Counted from the first letter of the stretch, positions 1 through 9,774 are shown. The stretch is 64,000 nucleotides of DNA from Noviherbaspirillum sp. UKPF54 (GCF_007874125.1 NZ_CP040128.1:3038001-3102000), one strand, 5' to 3'. Numbers and translations: made by a program. Notes: generated by a model from the sequence alone, not told the origin.

Positions 1-333
<333 letters not shown>

Positions 334-759
334 TTAACCCTCGATATTCGGCGGCCACTTGGCGGTATTGATCTCGGAGGTGTACTTCAGGAAGTTCACC
401 ATGTCGTCGAGTTCCGCGTCGGTCAGGTGGAATTGCGGCATCTGACGGCGGCCAGGAGCGCCGGTCGGCTGCGACTTGATCCAGGCCTTGATGAATTCCG
501 GGCCGCGACGCTTGTAGACATTGCCGAGTTCCGGCGCGAAGTAGGCGCCCTCGCCCAGCAGCGTGTGGCAGCCGATGCAGTTGCGCGTTTCCCAGATGTG
601 CTTGCCGCGCGCAACGGATTCGGTCAGGTTGGCGCGGTTATCCCGCTTGGGCAGCGTATTCATCGTGTCGAACGTCATGGCGACGAACAACAGGAAGAAG
701 AACACCGCACCGCCGTAGAAGATATTTCTGGCGGTCGATTTGGTGAAGGCTGAGCTCAT
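334..759 (-). CDS. norC: Nitric oxide reductase subunit C (membrane-anchored cytochrome c)
   Basis: Electron-input subunit of the NO reductase; it passes electrons from periplasmic cytochrome c to NorB. The 141-residue product has one N-terminal transmembrane helix (about residues 12-29) that anchors a periplasmic cytochrome c domain. The heme c site is CIGCH at residues 61-65 and Met107 (in RRQMPQFHL) is a good candidate for the distal ligand. Length and architecture are those of NorC. It lies directly upstream of norB. The long upstream region (760-1392) carries two candidate promoters with Fnr/Dnr-type and NsrR-like sites, listed separately. Confidence 0.97.
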   Translation of the reverse strand: MSSAFTKSTARNIFYGGAVFFFLLFVAMTFDTMNTLPKRDNRANLTESVARGKHIWETRNCIGCHTLLGEGAYFAPELGNVYKRRGPEFIKAWIKSQPTGAPGRRQMPQFHLTDAELDDMVNFLKYTSEINTAKWPPNIEG

Positions 760-855
760 TTGGATAAGTTCCTTTCGTCATGGTCCGCGATTGATTCTTG
801 CGGTGGTGTACCTCTGCAGCTGGCGATGCTCGGTCGTGCGCTGCACCCTAAATAA

Positions 856-903
856 AACATCTATTTAAAATGAATTATATATTTCAAATGCATCTTTCTC
901 CAA
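856..903 (-). promoter_or_regulatory. Proximal norCB promoter overlapped by two NsrR-like palindromes
   Basis: On the minus strand TTGGAG (898-903) and TATAAT (874-879) are separated by 18 bases, a good sigma70 promoter about 115 bases before norC. Two 11-1-11 palindromes overlap it. One is 874-896, with the half site AAATGCATCTT identical to the known NsrR half-site consensus and a 7/11 partner half. The other is 856-878, with 8/11 in each half. They share the -10 element and would block it. NsrR is a NO-sensing repressor of nor and hmp genes in many proteobacteria. The promoter is well supported by sequence; the regulator assignment is inferred. Confidence 0.6.
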
Positions 904-918
904 GCGCCGATTGGGCAT
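865..918 (-). CDS. Possible 17-residue leader ORF before norC (doubtful)
   Basis: An AGGAG motif 7 bases before ATG918 opens a 17-codon frame (MPNRRLEKDAFEIYNSF) that ends at 865. It follows the larger small ORF 935-1138 by 16 bases. It overlaps the candidate proximal promoter and NsrR-like sites, so it could be translated only from the distal transcript. The frame may be fortuitous; the good ribosome-binding site is the only positive evidence. I know no homologue. Confidence 0.2.
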   Translation of the reverse strand: MPNRRLEKDAFEIYNSF

Positions 919-934
919 TTACTTTCTCCTGTTG

Positions 935-1138
935 TTAAATAAACTTGTTGACTTGCTGTAGGTGTGCGTGGTGCGCGGATCCGATTCGGGCGCTCGCCGG
1001 TATTCGGCGGACCGTACGCAAGCCTTGCGGCGCATGTTCATTCAGGAGGCCCAATTCCCGCCGTGCGCAACGATGCGAAAGCAGGGATCCTGTTCCAAGA
1101 TCGACCTTTCTGCCCAGCTTGTTTTTTGCCTGGTCCAT
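935..1138 (-). CDS. Possible small ORF (67 aa) in the norCB leader
   Basis: Starting at ATG1138, with a purine-rich GGGAGGGGGAAG just upstream, a 67-codon frame begins MDQAKNKLGRKVDL and ends at 935. It lies about 75 bases downstream of the start site predicted for the Fnr/Dnr-type promoter and in the direction of norC. The product is basic, has no signal peptide or membrane helix, and matches no family I recognise. A real small protein and an untranslated leader are both possible. Overlapping plus-strand frames look worse because they lack comparable ribosome-binding sites. Confidence 0.3.
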   Translation of the reverse strand: MDQAKNKLGRKVDLGTGSLLSHRCARRELGLLNEHAPQGLRTVRRIPASARIGSAHHAHLQQVNKFI

Positions 1139-1199
1139 CTTCCCCCTCCCTGTAACGAATGCCATCAAGGTTGACGATTGCATGGCAGGCAATATTCAT

Positions 1200-1262
1200 A
1201 AGGTGTATCTACGATGCACATTATGGCTGCCCACCCCCGTGAAAAAACATGATCTAGATCAA
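1200..1262 (-). promoter_or_regulatory. Distal norCB promoter: Fnr/Dnr-type box, -10 element and NsrR-like palindrome
   Basis: On the minus strand TTGATCTAGATCAT (1249-1262) matches the Fnr/Anr/Dnr consensus TTGAT-N4-ATCAA at 9 of 10 positions. A CATAAT -10 element lies at 1220-1225, which puts the start near 1213-1214, about 42 bases from the box centre. That is the classical class II activator geometry. A further 23-bp NsrR-like palindrome (8/11 and 7/11 half sites, 1200-1222) sits over the predicted start. This fits activation under low oxygen or NO combined with repression in the absence of NO. The box, -10 element and spacing are read from sequence; the regulator names are inferred. Confidence 0.7.
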
Positions 1263-1345
1263 TTTAATCCGGGTGCGTCAGATTCCCGTCCAGAATCGCG
1301 GTTTCATCAGGTTCGAATTGTTGGTCTGATACACCTCCCCCCTCA

Positions 1346-1365
1346 GGCCGGCAATCACGCCGGCC
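1346..1365 (-). terminator. GC hairpin downstream of nirN, no U tract
   Basis: GGCCGGC (1346-1352) and GCCGGCC (1359-1365) form a perfect 7-bp stem with a 6-base loop, 27 bases past the nirN stop codon. No T run follows on the minus strand, so it may be only a weak terminator or a 3'-end stabiliser. Some nir transcription may continue toward norCB. Confidence 0.35.
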
Positions 1366-1392
1366 CGCCCGCTTCGTCGGTGCCCCCAGCCG

Positions 1393-2949
1393 TCAGTGGC
1401 TGGTTCCGGCCGAGCGCGTGATCTTGTTGTACACGTTGTATTTACCGGATGGTTTTTTCATCGGGATGCGCTTGACTACCTTGAGCGTGCGCGCATCGTA
1501 GATCACCAGTTCGCCATCCATTTCCCAGATGCTGACCAATGCATATTTGCCATCGCGGGTGAATTCGGTATGGGCCGCCACCTTGCCGGGGCTGGGACGC
1601 AGCTGCGCGACGACCTCGAGCTTTTGCTTGTCGATGATCTGAATGACGTCGCGGTCCTTGCTGCCATTGAATACATCGACCCAGGCGTAAGGCGTGTTCT
1701 CATGGCTGCGCATGAAAAAGCCGGGGCCGAGGGTCTTGATGTGCTTGACGGTTTTCCAGGTCTTCATGTCGATGACGGTGACCTCGCCTTCCTTCAGGTT
1801 CGGCGTGGCCATCACCGGATGGCCCTGGTATTCCCAGGTGATGCCCGAGCCCAGGTGGGGCATGCCGGGCAGGTCGATGTCGGCGATCTTGCGCCGCACG
1901 TTCAGGTTTACCACCTGACTGCGCCCCTCGCGCGAGGAGCCGATCATGTTGTCGTAGCCGGCATCGAAGAAGAAGTCGTCGAGATAATCTTCAAGCATGA
2001 TGCGGCGCACCGGGAACGGGCCGGGCACGGCCAGGCCTTCGGCCATCTTGTAGTCGTGCACCAGGCCGTTGAAGACGGGCGCGGCATGCTCGTCATAGGT
2101 CAGCTCCCATACCTCGGGAATATCCTTCAACGCGGCGACGAAGCTCTTGCGTGGCCCGGCGTCGTACACGGCCGACACGCGCGACGACTTGCCGTTCTCG
2201 TCCTTCACGTCGATCACCTTGACCGGCGACAGGTCGCGCGTATCGAGCACCACCAGCGTATGCGGCAGGTAGTTGGCCACCATCGCAAAGCGGCCGTCGC
2301 TCGATACCGCCAGGTTGCGCGCATTGATCCCGGCGCGCACTTCCGCCACCAGCTTGAGGTTCCAGATGTCGTATTTGGCGATCCAGCCGTCGCGCGAGGC
2401 GAAATACACGTAACGGCCGTCGGGCGAGAACTTCGGCCCGCCGTGCAATGCGTAGCGCGTCGGGAAGCGCGTGATCGGCTCCAGCTTGTCGCCGTCGAAA
2501 ATGGTGGCGTGATGGTCGCCCAGCTCGACCACGACGAACAGGTTGAGCGGGTCGGCATCGAATACCGGCTTGTCGGGCAGGCTGCCCGGCTTGACATGCT
2601 CGATGCGCGACGCGCGGATCTGTTCCAGCCCCCACACGGGAGTGACCGGCGGCGGCGTGTAGATCAGCTCGGCGAGCTGCTTGATCTCGTCGGCGCTGAG
2701 CTTGGCGGAAAACGCCGGCATCTGGGTCGCCATGCGGCCGTCGCTGATGGTCTTGAGCGCGTCGGGCCGCCGCAGCCGTTCCAGGTTGCCCGGCAAAAGC
2801 GCGGGCCCCGCGCCGCCCAAGCGGTCGGCGCCATGACAGGAGGCGCAATGCGTCTGGTACAGTGCGTTCGCATCCGATGCGGCCCAGGCTCCGCCATCGT
2901 GCAGCGAGAGCAATGCCGCGGCGGCGGTCAGAATAAGGCGTCCGTTCAT
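1393..2949 (-). CDS. nirN: NirN, dihydro-heme d1 dehydrogenase (cytochrome c/d1-fold protein)
   Basis: Periplasmic enzyme that completes heme d1 by oxidising the propionate side chain of dihydro-d1 and hands the cofactor to NirS. The product is 518 residues: a signal peptide (about 1-23, ending AWA), a cytochrome c domain with CASCH at 35-39, then an eight-bladed propeller of the NirS d1-domain type (for example FSPDGRYVYFASRDG). The chosen ATG2949 overlaps the nirJ stop as ATGA; in-frame codons further upstream lie inside nirJ and would bury the signal peptide. It differs from NirS in sequence and in its place as the last nir gene. It is the terminal gene of the operon before the nor genes. 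Confidence 0.93.
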   Translation of the reverse strand: MNGRLILTAAAALLSLHDGGAWAASDANALYQTHCASCHGADRLGGAGPALLPGNLERLRRPDALKTISDGRMATQMPAFSAKLSADEIKQLAELIYTPPPVTPVWGLEQIRASRIEHVKPGSLPDKPVFDADPLNLFVVVELGDHHATIFDGDKLEPITRFPTRYALHGGPKFSPDGRYVYFASRDGWIAKYDIWNLKLVAEVRAGINARNLAVSSDGRFAMVANYLPHTLVVLDTRDLSPVKVIDVKDENGKSSRVSAVYDAGPRKSFVAALKDIPEVWELTYDEHAAPVFNGLVHDYKMAEGLAVPGPFPVRRIMLEDYLDDFFFDAGYDNMIGSSREGRSQVVNLNVRRKIADIDLPGMPHLGSGITWEYQGHPVMATPNLKEGEVTVIDMKTWKTVKHIKTLGPGFFMRSHENTPYAWVDVFNGSKDRDVIQIIDKQKLEVVAQLRPSPGKVAAHTEFTRDGKYALVSIWEMDGELVIYDARTLKVVKRIPMKKPSGKYNVYNKITRSAGTSH

Positions 2950-4148
2950 GCTGCCTCCGCCGGCCGGATCTTGAAATACGGTTTGAGCTGCACCCTTTCG
3001 CGCTCGCCCGACACGCCGATCTCGTCGTCGCTCAGGTAGCAGGCCGGATCTTCCTGCCAGGGATCGCCAGTCAGCTGCATCGCGCGCACGCGGGTATTGC
3101 CGCCGCAGACATCGAAGTAGGTGCATTCGCTGCAGCGTCCCTTGATGCTGCGCGGGCTGGCTTTCAAGCCGGCCATCACCGGGTCGGAGGTATCCATCCA
3201 GATCTCGGAGAACTTGCGCTCGCGCACGTTGCCGAGGTTATGGTTCCACCACATCGTGTCCGGATGCACATTGCCGAGGTTGTCGATGTTGGCTACGTTG
3301 ACCCCGGAGGAATTGCCGCCCCATTGCGCAAGCTTGGCCCGCAGGTGCGCTTCCCGTTCCGGCATGTGCTTGCGCACCCAGTGCAGCAGGTAGACGCCGT
3401 CGGCGTCGTTGTTGCCGGTAACGAACTCCTTCTCTGCGCCGCGTTGCAGGTCGGCCCAGCAGGTATCGAACAGCAGGTCCATTGCGTTGCGCGTGGTTTC
3501 CAGAAAGGCGTCGCGCGCGCGGTTGGTGTTGCCGCGGCCGGCGTAGTTCAGGTGCGACAGGTAGAACTTGTGGATGCCTTCGTCGTCGATCAGCTTGAGC
3601 AGCGCCGGCAAGTCGTGCGCGTTGCCTTGCGTGAGCGTGAAGCGCACGCCGACCTTGATGCCCAGGTCGCGGCACAGCCGCACGCCTTCCAGCGACGCGT
3701 CGAACGCGCCTTCCTTGCGGCGGAACATGTCGTGCGTGCCCTTGATGCCGTCCAGGCTGATGCCGACGTAATCGAAGCCGACTTCGGCGATCCTTTCGAT
3801 GTTATTGCGGTCGATCAGCGTGCCGTTGGTCGACAGGCCGACATAGAATCCCATGGACTTGGCGCGCCTGGCGACGTCGAAGATGTCCGGGCGCAGCAGC
3901 GGTTCGCCGCCGGACAGGATCAGCACCGGTACGCGGAAAGCGCGCAGGTCGTCCATCACCGTGAACACTTCCTCGGTGGAGAGTTCGCCGGCGAAGTCGG
4001 TATCGGCCGACAGCGAATAGCAATGCTTGCAGGTGAGATTGCAGCGCCGGATCAGGTTCCAGATCACGACCGGTCCGGGCGGATTGCGCTTTGGGCCAAT
4101 CGGCGTCGGATTGGCGATTTCATTCATGTATTGCGTGATGCGGAACAT
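2946..4148 (-). CDS. nirJ: NirJ, radical SAM enzyme of heme d1 synthesis
   Basis: Removes the two propionate side chains of 12,18-didecarboxysiroheme during heme d1 synthesis in the cytoplasm. The 400-residue product carries the radical SAM cluster motif CNLTCKHC (Cys36, Cys40, Cys43), the GGEP motif (LILSGGEPLL), and a C-terminal Cys-rich region (RCSECTYFDVCGG) that binds a second Fe-S cluster, as in SPASM-type proteins. The start at ATG4148 (MFRITQYMNE) is the usual NirJ N-terminus, with an AAGGAAAAG ribosome-binding site. The stop overlaps the nirN start by 4 bases, and nirH ends 10 bases upstream. Confidence 0.96.
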   Translation of the reverse strand: MFRITQYMNEIANPTPIGPKRNPPGPVVIWNLIRRCNLTCKHCYSLSADTDFAGELSTEEVFTVMDDLRAFRVPVLILSGGEPLLRPDIFDVARRAKSMGFYVGLSTNGTLIDRNNIERIAEVGFDYVGISLDGIKGTHDMFRRKEGAFDASLEGVRLCRDLGIKVGVRFTLTQGNAHDLPALLKLIDDEGIHKFYLSHLNYAGRGNTNRARDAFLETTRNAMDLLFDTCWADLQRGAEKEFVTGNNDADGVYLLHWVRKHMPEREAHLRAKLAQWGGNSSGVNVANIDNLGNVHPDTMWWNHNLGNVRERKFSEIWMDTSDPVMAGLKASPRSIKGRCSECTYFDVCGGNTRVRAMQLTGDPWQEDPACYLSDDEIGVSGERERVQLKPYFKIRPAEAA

Positions 4149-4158
4149 GGCTTTTCCT

Positions 4159-4653
4159 TTATCCGCCTGAGATGCGCAGGCCGGTTTTCTTGAGAATTCG
4201 GGTGCTGTACAGGATCTGGTAGTCGCGCACGTGTTCGCCCAGCAGTTCGGCGATCTGCGCGACCTTTTCTTCCACCTCGTCGCGCGTCTTTCCATGCACC
4301 ATGGCGAACATGTTATAGCGCCAGTGCGGCAGGCGACGCGGGCGGCGGTAGCAGTGACTGACGAATTCCAGCTGGCCGACACGCTCCCCGAGCTCATCGA
4401 TCACTTCGTCCGGCACATCCCATACCGACATGCCGTTGGCGCGGTAGCCGATCGCGTAATGATTCGGCACCACGCCGATGCGGCGGATCACGCCCAGCTC
4501 CAGCAGGCGGCGCATGCGCGCGATCACTTCTTCCGGATCGAGCTCGAGCTGCTCTGCGATGGCGTGATAAGGGCGCGCCACCAGCGGCAGGCCCTGCTGG
4601 GTGGCGACGATCAAAGCGCGGTCGACGGCGTCGATATTGTGCGGAACGCTCAT
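4159..4653 (-). CDS. nirH: NirH, siroheme decarboxylase subunit
   Basis: AsnC/Lrp-fold protein (164 residues) that together with NirD, NirL and NirG decarboxylates siroheme to 12,18-didecarboxysiroheme. The N-terminal half has a winged-helix-like part (RMRRLLELGVIRRIGVV). The C-terminal ferredoxin-like part contains HCYRRPRRLPHWRYNMFAMV, where the conserved His and WRYN region is typical of NirH/NirL. ATG4653 overlaps the nirG stop (ATGA). Residues further upstream in this frame belong to nirG coding sequence. NirH versus NirL is decided by gene order (between nirG and nirJ) and by the separate NirD-NirL fusion upstream. Confidence 0.9.
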   Translation of the reverse strand: MSVPHNIDAVDRALIVATQQGLPLVARPYHAIAEQLELDPEEVIARMRRLLELGVIRRIGVVPNHYAIGYRANGMSVWDVPDEVIDELGERVGQLEFVSHCYRRPRRLPHWRYNMFAMVHGKTRDEVEEKVAQIAELLGEHVRDYQILYSTRILKKTGLRISGG

Positions 4654-5099
4654 GGCGCCACCTTCAGTTTCAGTTCGACGAAATACTCGCGCGACTTCGG
4701 GAAATTGAACACTTCGCAGCCGGTCTCCCGCTCGATACGGGCGATCACCTGCTCGATCTGTTCCGGAGTTTCGGTAGCCACTACGAACCACATGTTGAGC
4801 GCATGCTCGCGCGCATAGTTGTGCGCCACTTCAGGCAAGGCGTTGACCTTTTCCGCGACCTGTTCGTAGGTGTCCGCCGGAGCGCTCAGGGCCGCCAGCG
4901 TGAATGCGCCGCCCATGCGCTCGATCTGGTACAGCGGGCCGATGCGCGTGAGCACCTTGCGCTCCAACAGGCTGGACAGGCGCGCCAGCAGTTCGTCCTC
5001 GCCGATGCCGATGCGCTGCGCGGCTTCCAGGTAAGGACGCTCGCAGACAGGCAGGTCGCCTTGCAGGGAATTGATGATCGCGCGGTCAATCGCGTCCAT
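4650..5099 (-). CDS. nirG: NirG, siroheme decarboxylase subunit
   Basis: 149-residue Lrp-like paralogue of NirD. It contributes to the siroheme decarboxylase complex in the cytoplasm. The sequence has the same two-part fold as its neighbours, with LLERKVLTRIGPLYQIERMG in the first half and NYAREHALNMWFVVATETPE in the second. The NYxREHxxNxWFV stretch is characteristic of the NirD/NirG branch, as opposed to the HCYRRxRxLPxWRYN stretch of NirH/NirL. The start overlaps the end of nirDL by 14 bases and its stop overlaps nirH by 4, indicating translational coupling. Confidence 0.9.
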   Translation of the reverse strand: MDAIDRAIINSLQGDLPVCERPYLEAAQRIGIGEDELLARLSSLLERKVLTRIGPLYQIERMGGAFTLAALSAPADTYEQVAEKVNALPEVAHNYAREHALNMWFVVATETPEQIEQVIARIERETGCEVFNFPKSREYFVELKLKVAP

Positions 5100-6099
5100 G
5101 GGAAACCTCGGTCAATGCGGCGTAATGCGCGCCGCGCTGCTTGAAGCGGCGGCAGCTGAACAGCACGCTGTTGGGATAGGCGTCGAGCTCGCAGGCGGCG
5201 GTCAGCGCCTGGACCTGCGCCTCGACATCGGCACGGTCTTTGCCGTGAATCATGCAAAACAGGTTGTAACGCCAATCGGGCAACTGGCGGGTGCGGCGGT
5301 AGCACAGCGTGACGCGGCCGCTGGCGGCGATGCGGCGCCCCGCCGCGCTGACCTCGTCGTCCGGCACGTCCCAAACCACCATTGCGTTGGAGGTGTAGCC
5401 CAGTTCATGGTGCCGCACGATGACGCCGAAGCGCTTGATCACGCCCTGCTCCAGCCATTGTGAAATGGCAGCGATCGCCTCGCCCTCCGGCAACCCGAGG
5501 CAGGCGAACGGCCGCTCGACCAGCGGCAAGCCGCCCTGCAATGCGCTCACCAGGATCTTTTCCGAGCCCCTTAGCGCGACGGCCGGCTGCTTGAATGCGC
5601 GAGCCGATTCCTGGACACGATCAGCATGGCCGCCAGGCCCGCCCGTAAGGTCGAATCCGAGATCGATATGAAAATCTTCCAGCATCGGCAGGACCAGCAG
5701 CGTCCCGCACTGGCACTCTTCCTGGATTTCCCGCATGACGGCGCGCAGGCGCCAGACCGAGTGCGCGGTGGCGACGAACCACAGGTTGAAACGGTGCTCG
5801 CGCTGGTAGTTGTGGTTGACTTCCGCGAAGGCGCTGACGTAGCGCGCGACCTCGTCGAGCCGATCGGCAGGAACCGCCAGTGCGGCCAGGGCGCTGGCGC
5901 CGATCGCGTTCGGCCGGAATACGGCCCCGACGCGTCCGACCGTGCCGGCCGCCTGCAGGCGCTGCAGCGTTTCGATCACGGTCGATTCATCCATACCCAC
6001 TTCGGCAGCCAGCTTCGCGAACGGACGCGGCACCAGCGGAAAGTCGCGCTGGAAGGAGTTGACCAGTTTGAATTCGTCGGGCGTCAGGTCGCTTTCCAT
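5086..6099 (-). CDS. nirDL: NirD-NirL fusion, siroheme decarboxylase
   Basis: 337-residue protein carrying two Lrp-like siroheme decarboxylase units in one chain. Residues 1 to about 165 are NirD-like (NYQREHRFNLWFV). Residues from about 190 to 337 are NirL-like (LCYRRTRQLPDWRYNLF). A linker of roughly 25 residues containing GGPGGHADRV joins them. Fused NirDL proteins are known in several denitrifiers, where they supply both halves of the active decarboxylase. The start at ATG6099 is preceded by GGAGGTAAG. The spacing to nirF is 10 bases and the 3' end overlaps nirG. The reaction is siroheme to 12,18-didecarboxysiroheme. Confidence 0.93.
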   Translation of the reverse strand: MESDLTPDEFKLVNSFQRDFPLVPRPFAKLAAEVGMDESTVIETLQRLQAAGTVGRVGAVFRPNAIGASALAALAVPADRLDEVARYVSAFAEVNHNYQREHRFNLWFVATAHSVWRLRAVMREIQEECQCGTLLVLPMLEDFHIDLGFDLTGGPGGHADRVQESARAFKQPAVALRGSEKILVSALQGGLPLVERPFACLGLPEGEAIAAISQWLEQGVIKRFGVIVRHHELGYTSNAMVVWDVPDDEVSAAGRRIAASGRVTLCYRRTRQLPDWRYNLFCMIHGKDRADVEAQVQALTAACELDAYPNSVLFSCRRFKQRGAHYAALTEVSHGRD

Positions 6100-6109
6100 C
6101 TTACCTCCG

Positions 6110-7297
6110 TCAGAATCCGGTGCGCCCGGCGCGCGTGGTGAAGAAGATGCCACTGGGCGCGGCCGCCGGCAGCACGACGCGCTGCGCAAAGCTGGCAGTG
6201 TCGTAGACGACAACTCGGTTATCGTCGCGCGCCGAGATCCATACCGATTCGCCGCGCGGCGTGAATTCCATGTGCAGCACCGCCCTGCCCGGCTCCAGCC
6301 GCTTGACGATGCTGCGCGTCTCGACGTCGATCACCTGCACGCTGCCGTTGTCGGGAAAGGCGAAATTGACCCACACCTGGCGCCCGTCGGGGCGCGCCAT
6401 CACGAACACCGGCTGGCCGGCGACGGCGATGCGGCCCGCCTCTTTCCACGTTTCGGTGTCGACCACCAGCACTTCATGACGGCCGATGGCCGGCACATAG
6501 GCATATTTTCCGGCCACGGCCCAGCCGCGCAGGTGCGGCATCTTGTACACCGGGAGCTTTTCCTGCCCCTTGCCATAGCCGTCGAGGATGCGGCGCAGGC
6601 CTTTTTCCGGATGCCACATGTCGAGCATGGCCATGCCGTCCTCGCCGAACAAGCCGGCCAGGTAGTAGCGTCCGTCCGGCGTGATCATGCCGTCGTAAGG
6701 CTCGCGCCCGGCATTGCGGTATTTGTCGATGCGCGGCGCGCGCGGGTCGCTGAAATCGCCGACCCAGATTTCGCCGGCGTCGAACAGGCTCCAGACGAAG
6801 CGGTTGCCCGGCGCATCGGCCAGCCCGACCACCTTGGAGCGCTGTCCCTGGGCGCCGTATTCTGCCGGGACATCGGCCAGCAGTTCCAGCGTATCGGCCC
6901 TGAACACCTTGACGCCGCCCGGCGCATAGTTTTGCGCGGCGATCAGGCTGCCGTCCTGCGACACCGCGCCACCGATGCTGTTGCCGGCCTGGATGATGCG
7001 GCGTTCCACCACGCCCTTGAGCAGGTCGACCTTGGACAGCCCGCCGTCGCGGCCGAACACGTAGGCATAGCGCCCGTCGCGCGAATACACCAGCGAGGCA
7101 TGGGACAGGTCGCCCAGCCCCGGCACGGTCGCAATCGACTTCAACTGCGTGGTGTCGACGATCTGCACCGTGCCCGAGGCGCGCTCGATCACCACGCCTA
7201 GGTCGCCCGTGCCGCGCAACGCTGGCGCCGTGCAGCCGGCCAGCGCGAGCACCGCGGCCAGCAGTGCTGTCTTTACGAATTGCAACGGCTTAATCAC
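6110..7297 (-). CDS. nirF: NirF, heme d1 biosynthesis lipoprotein
   Basis: 395-residue propeller protein homologous to the d1 domain of NirS and NirN. It is needed for a late step of heme d1 assembly and binds d1-type hemes. The N-terminus is a lipoprotein signal (MIKPLQFVKTALLAAVLALA then Cys22 in a LAGC lipobox), so it is anchored to a membrane on the periplasmic side. Repeated propeller motifs are visible (YSRDGRYAYVFGRDGG, PDGRQVWVNFAFPDNG). The start overlaps nirC by 8 bases. It lacks a cytochrome c domain, which separates it from NirN and NirS. Confidence 0.95.
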   Translation of the reverse strand: MIKPLQFVKTALLAAVLALAGCTAPALRGTGDLGVVIERASGTVQIVDTTQLKSIATVPGLGDLSHASLVYSRDGRYAYVFGRDGGLSKVDLLKGVVERRIIQAGNSIGGAVSQDGSLIAAQNYAPGGVKVFRADTLELLADVPAEYGAQGQRSKVVGLADAPGNRFVWSLFDAGEIWVGDFSDPRAPRIDKYRNAGREPYDGMITPDGRYYLAGLFGEDGMAMLDMWHPEKGLRRILDGYGKGQEKLPVYKMPHLRGWAVAGKYAYVPAIGRHEVLVVDTETWKEAGRIAVAGQPVFVMARPDGRQVWVNFAFPDNGSVQVIDVETRSIVKRLEPGRAVLHMEFTPRGESVWISARDDNRVVVYDTASFAQRVVLPAAAPSGIFFTTRAGRTGF

Positions 7298-7700
7298 TTG
7301 GGAATCCTTTCTGCAGATTGGTCACGATCCAGTCGGCTTCGGCTTCGGTCAGGAAGCGCCGCCACGGCGGCATGGCCGTTCCCGGCCGGCCTTGCAGGAT
7401 GGTGGCCTTGAGGCTGTCTGCGGGCTTATCGTGCAATGCTTCCGGCAGCAGGGCCGGGCCGAGCCCGCCCTTCAGGGTCAGGCCATGGCAGGAGCCGCAA
7501 TCCTGGCGTACCAGGGTAATCAGTTCGCTGCGTCGTGCAGCGTCGGGTTGCGTGGCCGGCTCCGCCGCCGATGCGCAATCGGCAGCGGCAGCGCCGGCCA
7601 GCATGAATAGGGCCGCAATGATGCGGGAAGAAATTCGGTTGAAGCGCCGCGCCTGGGGCGATGTTGCCCGTCTCGTGCTTGCACAGGTTGCCGGGTTCAT
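7290..7700 (-). CDS. nirC: NirC, small periplasmic cytochrome c (c55x type)
   Basis: 136-residue cytochrome c with one heme site, CGSCH at residues 68-72, and a Met-containing loop (RPGTAMPPWRR) that should supply the distal ligand. NirC can donate electrons to NirS and is implicated in heme d1 maturation. The signal sequence is unusually long: ATG7700 gives about 46 residues before mature AEPATQP, with the hydrophobic core at about 27-40. A shorter start at the Met in ALFMLAG would remove most of the signal peptide, so the long form is preferred. It sits 105 bases after nirS, a gap that holds a large hairpin. Confidence 0.9.
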   Translation of the reverse strand: MNPATCASTRRATSPQARRFNRISSRIIAALFMLAGAAAADCASAAEPATQPDAARRSELITLVRQDCGSCHGLTLKGGLGPALLPEALHDKPADSLKATILQGRPGTAMPPWRRFLTEAEADWIVTNLQKGFPSD

Positions 7701-7761
7701 GTTGCGGCTCTTCCGTAGAAGTTGGGAAAAACGATGCGAGCGGTGCTGCTTCTTTCGATGC

Positions 7762-7798
7762 CGGGGCAGGCCCGGCCTTGCGGCCTGTTCCTGCCCCG
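7762..7798 (-). other. Intercistronic hairpin between nirS and nirC
   Basis: CGGGGCAGG (7762-7770) pairs perfectly with CCTGCCCCG (7790-7798), enclosing a smaller GGCC-type hairpin. It begins 8 bases past the nirS stop codon and no T run follows on the minus strand. Such a structure is likely to stabilise the 3' end of an abundant nirS message or to attenuate transcription into the cofactor genes. The role is inferred. Confidence 0.6.
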
Positions 7799-7805
7799 TT
7801 GCCGA

Positions 7806-9557
<1,752 letters not shown>

Positions 9558-9673
9558 CTATGTGTGATTCGAAATGACTCGAACCGAACCTGGTAACACT
9601 CACAAAGGGCGGCGCGCTGTTGACCGCAGTTTCTCGATGTTCGCTAGAGTGCCCCTTTGCACATGTCAATTCC

Positions 9674-9713
9674 TTAACTCGTATCAATTTTTTTCCGACT
9701 TGCAAGCTATAAA
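9674..9713 (+). promoter_or_regulatory. Fnr/Dnr-type class II promoter for nirE, box shared with nirS region
   Basis: TTAACTCGTATCAA (9674-9687) matches the Fnr/Dnr consensus at 8 of 10 positions, with one perfect ATCAA half. TATAAA at 9708-9713 would place the nirE start near 9721, about 41 bases from the box centre, the class II spacing. Read on the other strand the same box lies about 150 bases before nirS, but the matching -10 there is poor (TCTAGC near 9643-9648), so joint control of nirS is likely but not shown by spacing. Confidence 0.6.
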
Positions 9714-9774
9714 TTGGAATCCATTCCAAACAACAGGACTCCGGCGACCACCATCCCGGACACCAGGTGCATCT

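Noticed and set aside
1396..3039. Long plus-strand open frame opposite nirN
   Set aside because: It is the antisense shadow of nirN in high-GC DNA; the minus frame has the cytochrome c motif, signal peptide and operon overlaps.
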